Of a stretch of DNA of 64,000 nt, positions 49,958 to 62,718 are shown piece by piece. The notes beneath the pieces were generated by a model. That model had not been told where the DNA came from, ran no database searches, and was given only the letters and a program-made list of their open reading frames with translations. Numbering within the stretch: the stretch's first letter is position 1; every line of letters begins with the position of its first letter. The DNA is from Apostichopus japonicus (lineage: Eukaryota > Echinodermata > Holothuroidea > Aspidochirotida > Stichopodidae): the NCBI RefSeq assembly GCF_037975245.1, contig NC_092568.1:4413001-4477000 (forward strand), given 5' to 3'. Position numbers and translations under genes: made by a program.

Positions 49958-52900
49958 ATTAACAAACCACCAAACTAATAGAACAACGTAACAAAATCAA
50001 TCTTTTGACTAAAATGTCAAAATTCGTAGTTTTAATTTTCAAGTTCTCTTACAGTATGAGCAAACACGAGCATACATAAACTAATCCAGTATATGATACG
50101 ACACCTTGCAAGCAATATACAAGTATTCAACTGGTTAGTACTGAAGGGCTCACACTTTTAACAATATACAGATACCATGCCTTATACATGTATACGAGAT
50201 CTCCTTGAAATGATTTGGGTCGTGCATACACTCTCCACAGACTATAGAGGTAACGTTAAAGGAACACATTGAGTGAAGACTCGATATTTGTATACGAGCG
50301 GATTAGGAAGCTAGACTTAGCTTACAAACTTCCCTATCGTCTTGGTTGGCATGTTGTAGCAATCTTCGTTAGTTAATGTTGTTGTCATTCCTAGTCGGAC
50401 GGTGGGACCGCCATCTAAATACCTTTACCTAGAGCAGGGGCGTAGCTAGACTTCTTTGTTTACAGGAGAACGGGGGAGGGGTAATGTTTTTTTGTTGTTG
50501 TACATATTGAGCAGGCAGAACCTATAAAGTTTCTCATCCACTACCCCACAATAACAAATCTAGCCATTATTTCGGCGGAGGGTTTAGACAGATATTAACG
50601 ACCCCCTGCCCCAGTAGTTGCGCCCGACCTAGAGTCAGTCTGATGCAAGAATCATTCTCTTCTCAGTTAGACTTGTAGCGACTGTACTCGCTCACGACTT
50701 GTAGCTTTACTGTTACTCATACTTAGCCTACGAGTACACGACTGAAGTACTCGCTTAGTTCGTGTTAAGAGCCTTGTACTGGTACTTAATAAGTACAATG
50801 TGGAATTAAACTTGCACTCATACTTGAAGCTGCTGTACTCGTACTAATTATCTGAAGGTCAGACTCTAATGTCTGATGGACGATTATGACGTATATCGGA
50901 GTCTAGTCACTTCTAGTTTGTCCATTTTCTGGTATTTTGTTGAACAGTTGAATGAACAAAGTCATTTTAAGAACAGATAGGAAAATACATATCCCAAATT
51001 CACAAACAAGAGACAACAATTTTTTATATTTTTGATATTATTTATGAAAGACTCATTTCGCGACCATGTTTTGTATACAGCGCATGTTATTTGGAAGTCT
51101 ATTACTTAAACTCTATATTTTGGTTGTCTTGGTATACTGGTAACCTGGGACTTGTAATGCGTGTCACCGTGGGCAGACAATGTAACCTATACATCAAACC
51201 AAATCCCGCAGGCAGAGAAGGTCAAACAAACTATATTTGTCCAAACGTAGCACGGCTGAAAATAACATGGATAAAACGATGGAATAGATATATGCACCTT
51301 TGCCATGGTTTCAAAAGACTCCTTCGTATGGTGATGAAAGTTCAATGAAATGCAAGCTGCTAACGTCAGTTCTAGGAATTATCATCATGCAAATGTAAAT
51401 TTATTTTTTAATAAAGGGACGCGGATAGGGGAATGTGGAGAGGTGTCGCCTTATTCCTCCCTAAAATTGCATCATATGCACCGTTCAAGAGGAACTCAGT
51501 ATCTAACTCATAAGATATGCATCCAAAAAACATATTGTAGCTGAAAGAAATTTTTAAATCAAAAATGGCAATTGCGACGCAAATAGTTGAAGAAAATCAA
51601 TCACTTCTGACGCAAAGAATCGGGTCATATTTTGGCTGCAGGTTATAAGTAAAGTGCTATACCTTTAACCATAACATGATTTATAACCTTGACATTAAGG
51701 CATATCTTATTTATCATTTAGGTCTGCACCATTTTGTAAACTGATTTTGTAAGATAATCTTATTTACCTGTTGCCATAAAAAAGCTGAGTAAATTGCCAA
51801 TGGCAATATTGGCAGTGTTTTATACAATGGACATATTGACACAGATAACCCGCTCATGTAGGATAATGTATTAAAGGCATTGAAGACTCGCCCCAAACCG
51901 CGTGCCGCCCTCTGTAAAAGTTAACTTTCCGTTGCTTGCAAGTGAAGTTTTCTACTTGTCGCTACAAAATGCAGACAGTAATGAAACGTGATACTTTGTT
52001 ATCTTTTATCTGGACCTGAGATCAGGGAGTTCCATAACAACTCCCTGCTGAGATGTCCACCGCTGCTATGTACACTGTGTTGTGGGTATTGACCGTAGCT
52101 GCATTTATTGACTGTACACTAGTGTCTAATTACCGACGTTAGCAAGCTGTGTGTGTATTTTCAGAGATCGATGGTGGTGTATAAAACTTCTGTTACACCT
52201 CATTCGAATGTAGGTCAGATTACCGGCATCAGACGATTCATTGTGCGCGAGTCTTCACTCCCTTTAAGTCATGGAACTATAGAGGATTTCAAATGCACTC
52301 ATGCCAAATATGTCAAAAATGTAATTGTCAGATTGAGAATCCATAACGCAGGTTTTCATAATGTAGAAGTGTCTTCCTTTGTTTCCGGTCAGTGTTTTCG
52401 TAAAGTAGGCGAGCCAACGAGCAAACTGCGTATAGGAATAAGGGAGAAAGATACCGCCATTTTGGTTCATTAGGAATATTATCCAATTATATATAGTTCA
52501 GTATACACGGCGACCGATCATTATAGGTAGCGAATTCGGGAATGCGTTTAGAATATTTTGTTTTTCGAGTTGAACCAGTTTAACATCATCACATTTTTAT
52601 TTGTTGCTTATTTGACATACTGGGGCATTCTCTTTCGCTGTTTCTGCTCCTCCCTCGTGAGCATCTCAGGTGATACAACAAGCAGTGATGAAGAATACGT
52701 CATCTCATTGAAGGAACTTTTAAGAGGGCGATAGTTTTAGATGAGAAATAAGACCATAATCGATGATCATTAGTAGCAAGAAGATACTACTGTTAATGAT
52801 TAGCTCATTATGATATTTTCTTGTATTAACAGAGGTTTGATTTTTTTTTTGCTGGCCGCAGAAAATTCATCAGAGGGTCTGCACTTTACCAGTTTCTCCA

Positions 52901-53855
52901 TGAAGTACATATGGTTTCTTATAGGCAACCAGCTATCTTAATGCTCAATTATAATTAAATAGACGAAATGCCAAATAACGACCGAATAAGAGTAGTCTCA
53001 TTATAATGTGGAAAGATATTTAATAAAAAATATTCATTGCATAAATTCGCACTAATCACACTGAACACTTCACAGGCAATCCCTACAGTATCATAATTTC
53101 GTACTATTATATACGAATTAAGAACAGTGTTTATGAATATTTGTGGCCCCTGTTGGAGATTTAATTGATGATTATGCGAATCAGGAAGACACAGTACACG
53201 AAGTAGAAACAAGAATTGATATTTTTATTTCTTACAATACCGATTCGGGGAAGCAAAGGGAAAATAATTTCAGAAGAAATTTCATATCAATCATAAATAG
53301 AAAGTTTCTTGTGGAATTAAATAATTACCTGTAAGAGAAAATAAACTAAAAAATGTACATTTGCCAAAGCATCAACTGACATTTTATTCTGGTATATATA
53401 AAAGACAACGAAATCATTGTCAAGAATGGGACATATTGAAAAAAAAGTAGAAATATTGTTATAATTTTTAAAATATTTTAGTTCATTAAGTGACAGTTCT
53501 GACATGATTCAGATTTGCAACGAAACCTCCCTTGCAATAGACAACAACTTCCATGTAACTGCCGGAAATTCGCTTGTCCAAATAGATTAATTGAAGAAAA
53601 TAGAGATATGAATATTGAACACTTTGTCAGCAAACAAAGCAAGTAAATTTTCTGATATGATACAATTTTATCAAGTATTTTCTGACGTAACCTACATAGA
53701 AATAGTGCGACTACTTTCTATGAGAGTGCCGCGAGTGTTAATGTCCAAATAGAGAGATTGAAATCGTATTGTTGTTACTACAAAAAAATGTCGGTGAGTC
53801 TGGTGACCGTTCTGATATAATTCAGATATGCTAGGTCGTTTCTTCCACGATTCGA
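49958..53855. other. Intergenic region between the two NAALADase genes
   Basis: Contains the promoter side of the complete gene (49958 upward) and the 3' flank of the second gene. Only the 192-bp MITE at 50435 and variants of gtactcg-tactt words at 50680-50850 were noticed. A 106-residue open frame at 52153-52473 has no recognisable similarity. Confidence 0.45.
50435..50626. mobile_element. Short hAT-like MITE, 192 bp
   Basis: It starts caggggcgtagctag and ends gttgcgcccg. The flanks acctagag at 50427-50434 and 50627-50634 are a perfect 8-bp duplication. The right terminus is eroded. Confidence 0.75.
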
Positions 53856-56800
53856 CTATTCTCTAGCGAGGATGTCTACTTCCATGAGAGTGGTGGCAGC
53901 AGAGTCTAATGTGAAAGCGACAACAGACATGTATCTCTCAACCTCTTTCCATTGGCTCTCTGGATCCGGTTGATTTTCTATATCAAACATAAGATCAACG
54001 ATACCAGGGAACGCCACACCAGTGTAGGAGTCCTTACTGCTAGGCGCGAAAACGACATGCCTGATTGTATAAAAAAGAACACAAGGATATAAGGTCACGG
54101 ATTCGATTCGACACACTTTAAATAATATATGCCTTTACCTTTAATTGGTTTGAACTTTTCTAGTCTCATGCCATAACGTAGCGACCGTAGAAAAGGGGCA
54201 TAAAGGCGAGAAAACAACCTAATGCTCAGTATTACGTTGGGTCCCCAAAATATTGAGTTTAAATTAGTGTAATACAAATAGTAAACTATAATTCCTTTCA
54301 ACACCATCCCTAAAATAAAGTTTCCATTCTCACAAAGACGAGAAGTTTGACGCTGTTGGAGTATATACAAAACTAATTGCACTCCTTGATTCAACAGAAA
54401 GATTACTGCATGATATAAGTTGGGCAGCTGTCATAGGACATTCTCGTATAGCCCCTCTCGCCGCCCCTCCCCTCTTACCCCGTCTTTTTACCTTTCTCGT
54501 GGTCTTCCGGGCAGACCAAGTGGGTCAATGAAGGCTCTCTCCATAAACATGAGTTGATCATTAACTGCACGGACTGCGAAAGGGCTGAAAAGTAAAATAT
54601 AAAATGAACTCAAAACAGAGCGTTAATGAAGGGCTGTATATATACGAACTACTCTTATTCTTAAAATTTTCGTGACTATTTCTTAAAACATAATTCACTA
54701 AGAATTTTTCGTATTTAAGTTCGAGAAACTGGAAATTAACAGAAAGTAGTACTTACTTTCTCTTGTCCATTTCTTCTATTCGTTCATGAAGTTGATTCGC
54801 GGCATCCGTAAACTTGTTCAAATTATCATCAATTGCATCTAAAAAAAAGTGAATTATTGAGATAAATTGTTATCTATACGCATATATTGTTCGTCACGGA
54901 GAATATTATGGCGTATATTATGTAGGCCATGTCTGTAAATCACGTCATTTTCTGAAGTTACTTAATCCGTAACAGTTAACGTTTCCTGTAAAATCATTCG
55001 TAAACCACACAGTTTTGCTTCACTATTTGAAACGTGAATAATCGATAAAAAATCATACTAAAAACCAAACATTTACTTTCTACAAAACTTTAACCGCTTT
55101 ACAAAGAAATTGAATCTGATAACAGAGACAGTCATCTTAACGCAGTACTGTATGTACGATATGTACTATATGCAGGGGCGGGTCCAGGATTTTGAGAAAG
55201 GGGGGGCCGACATCCCGATGGTAGCACTTTAGTGATCTGTGTACTGGGGGAGGGGTCTAGGGGGAGGGGTTGTCCCCCTCCCCCTTGGAAATTTTTGGTT
55301 AATTGTGAGTGCTTAGATGCAAAATGGTGAAACATTTCGCCAAAAACTAGAAAAACCAGAAACGTTGCAGACACGCTTTTTTGTGCACATATTTTTTCTC
55401 GATAGACACATATTTAACAACGCTCAACAGTGCATGTACAATGGATACACTATTATTGCGTCGATTCGTTTTTTCTTTTGCGCGAAAATTATGACACCAG
55501 ATTCACCCCAAGAAAAAACATAAAACAAGATATATTCAATGAGATAATTATGATATACTTATTGATGAAAGGGGGGTGTAGGCGGTTTTACACTATCTAA
55601 CGCAACGTAGTCGCTAAGAACCTGAAGTATTTTTAAGGGAAGGCCCGATAATAAGCGGAAACGGATCACCGTCCGAAAAAATATCGGAATTTGTGGACTA
55701 TTTCTTGCTTCCTATTGTATTAAAACAAAGCACCTATGTGAAAGACACAAATCACATTCTGAAAATTGTGGAAGCCACCCCTTTACCAAAAGCAGTAGTA
55801 CTTGCTACACTCGATGTCGTCGCCATGTATACCAATACTCCCCAAGAGGAGGCATTAGATATATGTCAAGAAGTCTATGAAAAGGCGGAATAAAGCGAAT
55901 ATGGAATAAATAAAATATCTTCCATATCCATGCGCAAACTAATTGAACTTATTTTTAACAAGAAACTGTTTCAAGTTCAATAACCAATTCTATCTACAAA
56001 AGATCGGTTGCGCCATGGGTAGCCAAGCCTCTCCGGAAATCTGTGATATCGTCATGCATAGACTGGAAAACCAGATTTTACCGACAGATAATAAAATCTT
56101 AAAATGGCTCCGCTATAGAGATGAAATTCTATTGCTTTACGACGGTTCACCTCAGGAACTTGAACAACTAGTAAACAGGTTGAATGAAATTCACCGCTTC
56201 TTAAAGTTTACGGTAGAAATATTACACACCGAGGTAACATACCTAGATTTGAAAATCTTCAAAGGTCCAAGGTTTGAAACCAATGGGTTATTAGACACCA
56301 AAGTCTACACCAAACCCACGGAAACCTTCCAATACCTCGACAGAAACTCTGCACACCCACTTGCCACTTTTAAAGGCTTCATTAAAGGGGAAGTCTTACG
56401 ATACGCACGTCTCTGTAACAATGAGACTGATTTCTTACAGAAAAAGAATGCGTTCACAGAGAAACTGTTACTCCGTAACTATAAGAAAGAGGAAATTGCC
56501 TTAGCCACGAAAGGCATAAAATTTGAAAACCGTGGGCAATACCTCACTACCAAACCTAAACAAAAGGAACCACCAATGGTGTTCAAGCTTACCTATACAC
56601 CCCATATCAAAACCACGCATTTGAAAAATGTACTTTTGAAACATTGGCACTTAATCTCGCAACACGCGGTCAGGGGCGTAGCGAAGTTTTTTTTGTTGGG
56701 GGGGGGGGTATGGAGGATTAGATTTTCCGACGGATCTGGATGTGGTGACTGAAATGGGGGAGGGGTCTAAGGGGAGGGGGTGTCCCCCTCCCCTTTGGAA

Positions 56801-58893
56801 AATTTTTATTTTTGAAACGCCCTTAGATGCAGTCTGGTGCTTATTTTAAGTCAAATTTGGCACCGTAGAATTTCCATTTCGATATTATTTTTATGGCAGT
56901 CGGCAGAAGAAGAATTAATTGGGACCAATTATCGAACTGTGTTTTCTCTTTCACCGATCGTTGAAATAGTGAAACTTCGTGATGAAAATGTTCAGAAGAC
57001 TTTCCGGTAATGAGAAATAACAACATTCATTGATATACAAGCGAGAAACGTTAAAAATTGTGTACAATTCGTGAGCCGTGTCCTTAAGTTTTCCACGGAG
57101 AACGAATGACATCTGCGATGACGTCATTCTGAACAGCGGATAATAACAACACGTTGTCACACGATAGCACGACTCATGGGCTGCGGCCTATACGGAAGCC
57201 TTTAATTCCATTTCTTTCACTGAGTTGCCGGCAAATCTGGCACTCGTCTAGCTGAGCCTGGCTACAGTATAGCTATACTGACGGCCGTGACATTATCAGT
57301 TATTTGCCGAGAGGTTTTTAACTTGCAGGCGTCGGGTGATTGGATTGGTGAATGAGTTTATCAGATGAATAACTGGAAAATCGAAATAACCGATAAAGAA
57401 GCTCCCGTTCTCCTTTTCTCTATTCAGCTTTCCTTCTTTCTTCCCCTTCCGCTCTCTTCACCTTTTCTCCTTTTGCCGACAGACCCAAAATTTGCCGACA
57501 GCGACCAAATTATTGGGGGGTGTGACACCCCCACACCCCCCCCCCGCTCGCTACGCCCCTGCACGCGGAATTATCCAAACTGTTTCCAAAAGAACCGATT
57601 CTAGCCTACAAAAGGGCCCCAAATCTCAAAGATTTACTTGTTAACTCAAGGTTTCATACTAACGAAGAATCAGCTGACTCTCAAGGTTCACACGAAGCTC
57701 TTTTAGATGCTCTTATATCTGCACTATGAGTCCATAAAAACTCGTGCACAGAAAATAGATGCATTTTGAGAACGAGACGCCCAGGCCGAATATAAAAAAT
57801 TCAAAGGCTACTACTGATGAAGCTCCTCCTATAAAGTTTGAGAGCAGAAACCGGTCTAGTTGGTCATAAGAACCTACACTAGTCTCTCCTACTATTAACA
57901 GTACACTCAATTCACCTAATAGGTGCAATTATGTTTCACCACGAGGAGCATGCTATAAGTTCATGTTCCTCGGGCCCTCCCTTAAAAATACTTCAGGTTA
58001 TTGGCGACTACGTTGCGTTAGATAGTGTAAAACCGCCTACACCCCCTTTCATTCAGATAATTATGATATACTTGCTAACTGTGCATTGATTTTCCCTGAC
58101 AGTAATAGTCAGCACTATAGTACTGAGCCGTATCTAATTAATACGTGATGTCGCGTAGGCCTGATAATTGCCTTAGTTTCAAATTTGGAATAAAAACGAT
58201 CGCGTTTCAGGAAAGAGCAGCTGGATATATATTAGGCTTTTCTTTCACCAAGTTATGCCTATTAGGAATTTGAAGTACTCCCACATAAAAAAAACGCAAC
58301 TGATTTCCAAAAAGGGGGGGCCGGGGCCGGGTCGGCCCCCCTGGATCCGCCCCTGACTATATGTACGATATGTACTGCTCTGCTCTGTTCTTCGTCGTCT
58401 GTGTTTTGCTCACCGAATGTAATCGGATTGGGTCGTGCAGCCATTTTAGCTTCGTAATTCGTCTTCAGCACGGTAACCGATGATCTCATACGTTCCGCAT
58501 AAGCCTTACAATTAATCGGGATTATCAGACTATCCGACAAAGCTAGAGCGATCTCTGCCCAAACACGGCCAACCACCAGATGGTGTTCAAAGGTCGGATC
58601 CATTATGGCAGACATGAGATGAAATGTCTCGTACATCGAATGGTAGAGAGGGTAACTGGATAATCCTAGGCTCTGAATTTAGAGAGATTAAAAATCAAAA
58701 GTTTTAATTAGTAAAATTATGACAAAGATATATGATGAAGAAACGTTTACAACTATAATAAACTTGAGGTAGTGGTTGGTTAGTCTTGACGTATTTTTTT
58801 GTCAATCTGAGAAATCTTTAAGTGCCAGCAGGAGGTGAAATCTGTTGCTTAATTCCTTTTGTTGTTGTTTTCCTTTCATATTTGTAACTTCTG

Positions 58894-58953
<60 letters not shown>

Positions 58954-61900
58954 CAACTATTCTGTCCCGATTCCTAAATGCAAATTGCCATCATGATAGT
59001 TTACTAAACTTACTTATCCCTCCCCACCCCTACCTCCTTTAAATTGATTGAACGACTGCCTAAAGGGCCTTTTGATCATAATGGCAGTCTTTAGTTTATA
59101 AGGCGTTTATACTTTAAAGTGCATATACGTACGGAGTCCCTCGTGTATCTGATGTCGATAGCTGGTATACCAACGAGTCCAATAAATGGTCGGAAATCAC
59201 TTCCGGAACCTAAATCTGGTGTCCTGCAGAATAAGGAACAGATTAATGAAGAGCAAATATTTTTCTGATGAAACAATACACATGACACGTGACCTTAACT
59301 TTGTGCTTATATCTGAAACATTAACAAGAAGGTTAAATAAATATTTTCCTAACTAATTATAAGGTGTCTTTAATTCACATTAACGGTACTATAGGCAGCG
59401 ATACCGTTCGCCATTTTGTAACAATACCGTGGTAGATTGGACCCTTCGCTTGGTGTTTTCTCCAACCAGTTATTATACAGAATTCCACCATGATTCGACG
59501 CATCTGAAACCTGTTAATATAGAGATGTATATACCCTTATAATTGTTAAACGTTCTCAGGGGGTACGTAACCACTTTACCACTCCATACATGTATGTACC
59601 AACATATTATCATTATTATACACTTCATATTATTGCAGGGTGTCTCTAACTTTATCCCCCCACGAACCCCCTGTGGATGTCAGAGTTGTCCACGAACCCC
59701 CAACTTTTCGAGACACGATCTGAGTCCTTATTATACTATAATACGCATAACAGTGCTTCGTAAAAGATCAAGTTCATAGTGTAATATTGTAATGAAAAAA
59801 CACAAGAGATGAAAATATTTATCTGGAAACTTCAAGATCAGATCAGCTCTTTATCTTCACGAAGTACTGTCATGCATTCACCAACTTCACCATAGTCATG
59901 CGGCCGGTGTCTGTTCATAATTCAGTTATTTATCACATGCACGGTACGGTACTACTATTGCAACGTATATGTATGGAAAGAGAAAAGAGGTACGACTTTT
60001 GTACATTACTAAATTATATCAGATTTTAGTACAACAAGAAGTACTCTAGTTTTGACTTTCAGAAACGTCTCACGAACCCCCTAGGATGGACTCACGCACC
60101 CCATGAGGGTTCATGTACCCCAATTAGGGGAACTTAGGGAATCCCTGTATTATTGTCTTGAATAATGTAGGTACGAAATAAATTTAATATTTGAGAACCA
60201 GAGAACATCTTAGAAAATGGTTAAAGTATACTACAGTTTGCCCCATATTCAGTGCATTTTGTTGTGTGACATAATCTCATTCAAAATGTGTTGAAATCTT
60301 TGAAAAGGCTCTTTTCGTTTCCAAGACATACACATTTGGGAAATTTAATAAATCTCGGAAACTCGTTAAATATGTGCAAATTATAACATGGAGTGTTGCA
60401 CTCACTAAAATCTCTTGTGTTAGGCTATAATAAGTTAACTCCTAATCACAAACCCACAATAATATGATGTTCCTCTTTTCAAAGAAGACACCTTTTATAG
60501 GCCACAAACTTGTGATTAGTGTCCTTGAAAGAAGGTTGTAAAAACAAAGGAATAACATAACAGAAAATTAGGCAGTCACTCCCTTTACATCACCAATATA
60601 CATAATTAGCTAATGTTGATTCATGAATAACACTAGAATTAAGAAAAGACTTTAAAAATGGTCAATCTTTGATGGATTTTGATAGGAGTTGCAGCTATTT
60701 TTATGATTTCTAATGCCTTTTAGAGTGATTAGGACGATGTTGTTCATAGGTGTCCGTAGACCTTTAACTTGGAAGTAAAAGCAGTACTTCTCAGTCCATA
60801 GTTTAAACTTGATTCACTCAGAAATTGAAGAATACAGATTGAATGATTGTAATGAAATTAATTTAAAAAAAAAAGAAGAAAAAAAAGAGGTACAAAATTG
60901 TCAATATCACTTACTTTCTTTGTAGCTTCGAAAAGTACATCAAAATAGTTGGGGGTTGAGCGGCCTTGAAAGGTGTAATTGCCACTTACTGCACTATCAC
61001 AATTAACATAGGCAACGGTTCGCTCACCAATCGTCTTCGAGAATTCCTAAAATAAAAACCGACCATCAACAGTATAAGACACGAATCCAAATTTCAGTAT
61101 ACGTACACTATTCGGAGCCGTTGGACATAGGAGTCGCGGGGTTTGGAAAGGAGGGCCGGATGAGGGGAGGGTGGGGGGGGGGGGTAAAGTACTTCCTCGA
61201 CCTCTTGTAGAAATAGCTCAACCAATAGCATAACCCTCTTGTAAGCTCGAACAGCTATACTGTATTCTGTTACCGTTTGGCGATGAAACATATTTTTATT
61301 CCAGCGAGAAGAGTAAAAATAATGCAGAAAGATTTTTAAAACAAATAACACTTTATGTGCAAACCTATTTTCATTTGTTAAAATTTTAAGTCAATCAAAG
61401 TATATTAAATATGCTTATCTTATACAAAAGATAAGAACAATTTTCCCCACCTATATACTACCCATCAGGCACCTGGCGTCCGGTGAGATATGATCACTGT
61501 ACAGTGTATATGTCTGCTCACGTGCAAGTTAATATCTTGGGCAATGCCTTGTTAATTATCAGAATGATAGACTGTACACATTGTTTACCTCAACCCATTC
61601 ATAAGAACCCATCAGGCCGTATTCTTCCGCTCCCCAACTGGCAAATACAATAGATCTTCGAGGCCGCCATTTACCTGTAACAGAGTCAATGTATCGACAA
61701 TATCAGCAAGTGTCGTAAAGCGGGCGGGGATGGGACTGAGAAAGGGAGGGAGAAGGGGGAGGGAGAAGGGGAGGGAAATATTAATAAAAAGCAAAGCTTT
61801 GGTAGTATAATATTCGTTTATTGCATAGCTGGTCATTTACAATTTACCGGAAGATATACGATTTCATTTCTTCTTTTTTCCTTTTTTCTGTTTTCTTTAG

Positions 61901-62291
61901 GGGAAGGGGGGGTGAGGGGGTCTGTCTTTATGACAGGATTGGGGGGGTGGGGCGTTAGGGAGTGCGAGGGAGGATCCTGGTCAGAACAGGAAGGACAAAC
62001 CTATACACAAAGTCCTGTGTTTGTCCTCGCCCCCTTCACCATGTAGTTATACCATTACTCCTCCTTCTCACCTTCTTTGACAAGTTTACCAAGACTGCGA
62101 GATAACTCAAGCATGGTGGCAGTACCACTTGAAGGATCTACAGCTCCAAACACCCAGGCATCTCTATGGTTACCCAGAATGACGTAACGATCTATGATGT
62201 AGAAGAAAACAAAATATGATTGGTGACGAATTCCAGGATTTTTCTTTTGCTTGTATATTGTATGTATTGTATTGTATATATATATATATTG

Positions 62292-62329
<38 letters not shown>

Positions 62330-62584
62330 TATTAAAATCGTAATGAGTTGGAAAATCAACAACAGTGAAAAAACTTCCAGCCTCCACCGGGATTCGAACC
62401 CGGGCCTCCCGCTTTGTACGCGGACACCCTAACCAACTAGGCCATGGACGCTGATTGTATGTCCAGAGGTTCGAAACCGGTAAGGAAGGTCGTAATTCCA
62501 CTGTAGGCGTTTGACACCTGTATCGAACAATACTAGTTCTGTTTTTGGTGACATATTTTGCCTTACTCCAGAGATCAAACATGA

Positions 62585-62634
<50 letters not shown>

Positions 62635-62649
62635 CATACATCTATATAA

Positions 62650-62718
<69 letters not shown>

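Larger units (their letters stand above)
55561..58054 (+). mobile_element. Penelope-like retroelement remnant with terminal inverted repeats
   Basis: A perfect 19-base direct repeat, agataattatgatatactt, lies at 55542-55560 and 58055-58073. Just inside are inverted repeats of about 84 bp (55564-55647 and 57971-58054) that differ at only about five positions. Between them is a broken Penelope-type reverse transcriptase on the plus strand. The insert lies inside the outer hAT-like element and is split by another (56671-57561). No GIY-YIG endonuclease was found after the reverse transcriptase. Confidence 0.75.
55173..58355. mobile_element. hAT-like DNA element, outermost of a three-level nest
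   Basis: It begins caggggcgggtccagg and ends with the inverse of caggggcggatccagg (15/16). It is flanked on both sides by the same 8 bases, actatatg (55165-55172 and 58356-58363). An 8-bp duplication plus CAGGG-type termini is typical of hAT transposons. The element is 3183 bp, but most of that is later insertions (55561-58054). No transposase is seen, so it is non-autonomous. It sits in an intron of the second NAALADase gene, 58 bases from the splice donor of the 58672-58414 exon. Confidence 0.85.

Noticed and set aside
52153-52473. A 106-residue open frame between the two NAALADase genes
   Set aside because: No recognisable motif, no clear splice or promoter context, and frames of this size are expected by chance in 64 kb. 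It also overlaps an opposite-strand frame of similar size.
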